The notes below the pieces were generated by a model. That model searched no databases and was not told the DNA's origin. It saw only the letters and a program-made list of their open reading frames with translations. Shown here piece by piece: positions 6,387 to 8,712 of a DNA stretch of 8,712 bases; the first letter of the stretch is position 1, and every line of letters begins with the position of its first letter. The DNA is from Limnohabitans sp. Rim8 (GTDB taxonomy: Bacteria; Pseudomonadota; Gammaproteobacteria; Burkholderiales; Burkholderiaceae_C). The position numbers and the translations under genes were made by a program. The stretch spans positions 1-8,712 of the forward strand of contig CAMDXR010000116.1 of the NCBI GenBank assembly GCA_945877725.1. The letters run 5' to 3'.

Positions 6387-6932
6387 ATGCATGGCACCGA
6401 AAACCCTTCCCAATGGCTCCAACGCTGGGCCCATTTGATCAAGCCCAACAGTCGGATTCTGGACGTAGCCTGTGGTGCCGGGCGTCATATGCGCTGGTTA
6501 GCGGGCCAAGGGCACAAGGTCACGGGTGTTGACCGCAACCCGGAGGCTTTGGCTTTGGCACAAGCCTTTGGAACGGTGGTTTGTGCCGACATTGAAAACG
6601 GCCCCTGGCCCTTGAAAGATCAAGCTTTTGATGCCGTGATCGTGACCAATTACCTCTGGCGTCCCCTGATGTCAACGATTGTGAACAGTGTGGCTTCGGG
6701 TGGCCTGCTGATTTACGAAACTTTTGCTTCAGGCAACGAAACCGTAGGCAAGCCCTCGCGCCCCGACTTTTTATTGCAACCCGGCGAGTTGCTGCGGGCG
6801 ACTGAAGCGCTTCGCACCGTGGCCTTTGAAGAAGGTTTTGAAGCCTCTCCCGATCGTTTTGTTCAGCGCATAGTCGCTGCTCACTTTGAGCCAACGGTGC
6901 AAAGCATACGCTTTCACCTCCGGGCAAATTGA
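6387..6932 (+). CDS. Class I SAM-dependent methyltransferase
   Basis: This 181-residue protein has a Rossmann-type SAM-binding domain. Motif I is ILDVACGAGRH (24-34), with the glycine-rich loop that contacts SAM. Motif II is VTGVDRNPEAL (45-55), where D49 would bind the ribose hydroxyls. ADIENGPWP (67-75) and FDAVIVTNYLWRPL (81-94) form motifs III and IV. The sequence LLIYETFASGNE..GKPSRPDFLLQPGELL (107-136) occurs in a compact TehB-like or Methyltransf_25-like group. The substrate cannot be told from sequence. The ATG at 6387 is preceded by GGAAG (6372-6376). The gene follows the small membrane protein by 18 bases and ends before a likely terminator. Confidence 0.88.
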   Translation: MHGTENPSQWLQRWAHLIKPNSRILDVACGAGRHMRWLAGQGHKVTGVDRNPEALALAQAFGTVVCADIENGPWPLKDQAFDAVIVTNYLWRPLMSTIVNSVASGGLLIYETFASGNETVGKPSRPDFLLQPGELLRATEALRTVAFEEGFEASPDRFVQRIVAAHFEPTVQSIRFHLRAN

Positions 6933-6989
6933 GTTTTGAAGAAGATTTTCGCGAGTGAACAAGTGATATTCGACCCTTTGCGAGAAAAT

Positions 6990-7023
6990 AAAACCCGTCT
7001 GCAATCGTTAGAATGGGTTTTTT
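6990..7023 (+). terminator. Rho-independent terminator after methyltransferase
   Basis: AAAACCC (6990-6996) pairs with GGGTTTT (7015-7021). The stem can be extended inward by G-T (6997/7014) and T-A (6998/7013), leaving a 14-base loop. Six T residues run from 7018 to 7023. The location, 57 bases after the methyltransferase stop and 20 bases before the dapA start, fits a terminator that separates the two units, or an attenuator if transcription starts earlier. The large loop and A-rich outer stem make it moderate rather than strong. Confidence 0.5.
7009..7014 (+). promoter_or_regulatory. dapA: Candidate -10 box of dapA
   Basis: TAGAAT matches five of six bases of the sigma-70 -10 consensus and lies 28 bases upstream of the dapA ATG, giving a leader of roughly 20 bases. 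No good -35 hexamer is seen at 16-18 bases upstream (the sequence is AAATAA or similar), so the call is weak. The box falls in the loop and 3' arm of the hairpin called as a terminator. Confidence 0.25.
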
Positions 7024-7042
7024 CTGCTCAGAAGCACCTGAC

Positions 7043-7939
7043 ATGACCACCGAATTTCGCCCCATCAAAGGCAGCATTCCTGCCCTGATCACCCCCATGC
7101 TCGAAGACGGCAAAGTGGACTACCCCACTTTGCGAAAACTGATCGATTGGCATGTCGCTGAAGGGACCGATTGCATTGGTGTGGTCGGCACCACAGGAGA
7201 ATCCCCCACGGTCACCGTCGACGAACATTGCGAAATCATCCGTGTCTCGGTAGAACAAGCGGCAGGTCGCGTGCCGATCATGGCGGGCTGCGGTGCCAAT
7301 TCCACGGCCGAAGCGATCGAGTTGGCCAAATTCGCTAAAAAGGTCGGTGCAGACTGCCAATTGCAGGTGGTGCCTTACTACAACAAGCCCACCCAAGAAG
7401 GCCAATACCGCCACTTCCGAGCCATTGCCGAGGCCACACCCGACTTGCCCGTCATCCTGTACAACGTGCCTGGCCGCACGGTAGCCGATTTGCAACACGA
7501 CACCGTGTTGCGGCTAGCCCAAGTGCCCGGTATCGTTGGCATCAAGGAGGCCACGGGCAACATAGAACGTGCCCAATGGCTGATTCGCGATTTGCCCAAA
7601 GAATTTGCCGTTTATTCAGGTGACGACCCCACTGCAGTGGCCCTGATGCTCTGCGGTGGCTCCGGTAACGTGAGTGTGACGGCCAACGTCGCGCCTCGAT
7701 TGATGCATGACTTGTGCATGGCCGCCATTCGGGGCAATGTCCAAGAAGCCATGCGGATTCAGTTTTTGTTGATGCCTGTGCACAAAAACCTGTTTGTCGA
7801 GGCCAACCCGATCCCCGTGAAATGGGCCATGAACCGCATGGGCCTTTGCGGCCCCACACTGCGCCTGCCCATGACCGAATTGTCTGAATCGCAGCACCCT
7901 GCGGTTGAGGCTGCCCTCAAAGCCAGTGGCCTGATTTGA
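7043..7939 (+). CDS. dapA: 4-hydroxy-tetrahydrodipicolinate synthase (DapA)
   Basis: DapA condenses pyruvate with aspartate semialdehyde in the first committed step of diaminopimelate and lysine synthesis, in the cytoplasm. The protein is 298 residues, close to the E. coli enzyme (292), and fills the (beta/alpha)8-barrel fold. Visible active-site elements are GTTGESPT with T50/T51, PYYNKPTQEGQYRHF with Y112/Y113, LYNVPGR with Y140 and R145, and GIKEATGN with the Schiff-base lysine K168. YSGDDPTA (191-198) and GNVSVTANVAP (208-218) are also typical. I chose the ATG at 7043, after the weak ribosome site AGAAG (7030-7034). An in-frame ATG at 7013 would add ten residues encoded within the terminator hairpin and is unlikely. 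bamC begins 19 bases after the stop. Confidence 0.97.
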   Translation: MTTEFRPIKGSIPALITPMLEDGKVDYPTLRKLIDWHVAEGTDCIGVVGTTGESPTVTVDEHCEIIRVSVEQAAGRVPIMAGCGANSTAEAIELAKFAKKVGADCQLQVVPYYNKPTQEGQYRHFRAIAEATPDLPVILYNVPGRTVADLQHDTVLRLAQVPGIVGIKEATGNIERAQWLIRDLPKEFAVYSGDDPTAVALMLCGGSGNVSVTANVAPRLMHDLCMAAIRGNVQEAMRIQFLLMPVHKNLFVEANPIPVKWAMNRMGLCGPTLRLPMTELSESQHPAVEAALKASGLI

Positions 7940-7958
7940 ATTCCTTTAAGGATTGCCT

Positions 7959-8712
7959 GTGAAATTGTCCCTTCTTCCCCTGTCGCTTGCATCGTTTCGA
8001 CAAACGGCCATGGTTGTGGCTTTGACCACTTTGGTCAGCGGCTGTTCTGTTTTGCAAGAAGACAAAATTGACTATAAAAGTGCCACCAAGGCCACCACCT
8101 TGGAAGTGCCCCCAGACCTGAGCCAATTGCGTAAAGACTCGCGTTATGCGATTGAAAGCAGTTCCGCAACCGCTTCGGGCTTTCAGAATGCGAGCAACCG
8201 CGTCACCGATGCAGGCACTGCAGCCAATACGCTGGGTGACGTGCGCATGGAGCGACAAGGTAACCAACGCTGGTTGGTGGTCTCTCGTTCGGCCGACAAG
8301 GTCTGGGAACCCCTGCGCGAATTCTGGACCAGCAATGGCTTTGTATTGGTCACCGACTCACCCGACATCGGGATCATGGAAACCGATTGGGCCGAAAACC
8401 GGGCCAAAATTCCGCAAGACATCATTCGTAAAACATTGGGGAAAATTCTCGATTCTTTGTATTCCTCCGGAGAACGTGACAAATTCCGCACCCGAGTGGA
8501 GCGCAATGCACAAGGTGGGGTCGAGATTTACATCACACACCGTGGCATGGCCGAGAATTTCACCAGCGCCCAAAAAGAGCAAACGGTTTGGCAGCCACGC
8601 CCCAGCGATCCAGAGCTCGAGATCGAATTCATGCGCCGCCTGATGGTCAAACTGGGAGTTGCCCCTGAAGCTGCAAAATCAGCCACGGCAGCCGCTGCGC
8701 CTTTAGCAAGCA
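7959..8712 (+). CDS. bamC: Outer membrane assembly factor BamC (lipoprotein), partial
   Basis: BamC is a lipoprotein of the BAM complex, which folds beta-barrel proteins into the outer membrane. The gene starts at GTG (7959) after a clear ribosome site, AAGGA (7948-7952), six bases upstream, and is still open at the window end; 251 residues are visible (E. coli BamC has 344). The N-terminus has a signal peptide ending in the lipobox LVSGC, so C29 would be lipidated after cleavage. Next comes DKIDYKSATKATTLEVPPDLSQL (36-57), the extended segment that contacts BamD in the family. The first helix-grip domain begins near residue 95 (RWLVVSRSADKVWEPLREFW at 104-123, ETDWAENRAKIP at 141-152) and continues to EFMRRLMVKLGV near 234. 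A low-complexity Ala/Ser linker follows. The 19-base gap after dapA and the same gene pairing in E. coli indicate an operon. Confidence 0.93.
   Translation, partial: MKLSLLPLSLASFRQTAMVVALTTLVSGCSVLQEDKIDYKSATKATTLEVPPDLSQLRKDSRYAIESSSATASGFQNASNRVTDAGTAANTLGDVRMERQGNQRWLVVSRSADKVWEPLREFWTSNGFVLVTDSPDIGIMETDWAENRAKIPQDIIRKTLGKILDSLYSSGERDKFRTRVERNAQGGVEIYITHRGMAENFTSAQKEQTVWQPRPSDPELEIEFMRRLMVKLGVAPEAAKSATAAAAPLAS

Noticed and set aside
6945..6989. Imperfect inverted repeat ATTTTC...GAAAAT before dapA
   Set aside because: Only six contiguous A/T-rich pairs around a loop of more than 30 bases; likely chance.
6933..7042. Lysine riboswitch in front of dapA
   Set aside because: The 110-base region is too short and lacks the multi-helix lysine aptamer; only the single terminator-like hairpin is visible.
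6520..7113. 197-residue minus-strand open frame opposite the methyltransferase end and dapA start
   Set aside because: It crosses the terminator hairpin and is antisense to two well-supported genes, with no domain evidence.

Overview
The window looks like ordinary core chromosome from a betaproteobacterium, most likely Burkholderiales and probably Comamonadaceae-like. I infer this from the ParC, ParE, DapA and BamC protein sequences, the moderately high GC content and the dapA-bamC gene order. The genus cannot be fixed from sequence alone.

Layout. Positions 1-352 hold no convincing gene but are dense in repeats: two tandem copies of an inverted pair of REP-like hairpins (51-225), a nested inverted repeat (237-297), and a short AT-rich repeat at both ends of the block (1-23 and 311-335). 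Next, on the minus strand, comes a topoisomerase IV operon, with parE upstream and parC downstream, separated by 12 bases and ending at 353. A divergent intergenic region (4721-4971) contains a perfect 14-bp dyad. On the plus strand follow an MFS transporter (4972-6183), a 48-residue single-span membrane protein (6222-6368), a class I SAM-dependent methyltransferase (6387-6932), a likely rho-independent terminator (6990-7023), dapA (7043-7939) and the start of bamC (7959 to beyond the window end).

How the genes work together. ParE (ATPase/TOPRIM subunit) and ParC (DNA-cleaving subunit) form the topoisomerase IV heterotetramer that decatenates daughter chromosomes. DapA catalyses the first committed step of lysine/diaminopimelate synthesis. 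BamC is a lipoprotein of the outer-membrane beta-barrel assembly machine. The dapA-bamC pairing is also found in E. coli (dapA-nlpB). The MFS transporter, small membrane protein and methyltransferase lie close together on one strand and may be cotranscribed, but their substrates cannot be read from sequence.

I found no new defence, mobile or biosynthetic system. The least ordinary part is the REP/BIME-like array at the left edge. All four hairpins share one layout (GTGG-like head, two-base spacer, 6-bp stem, CCCT loop, GAAT-like tail), which is the architecture of REP elements mobilised by RAYT transposases. No such transposase lies in the window.
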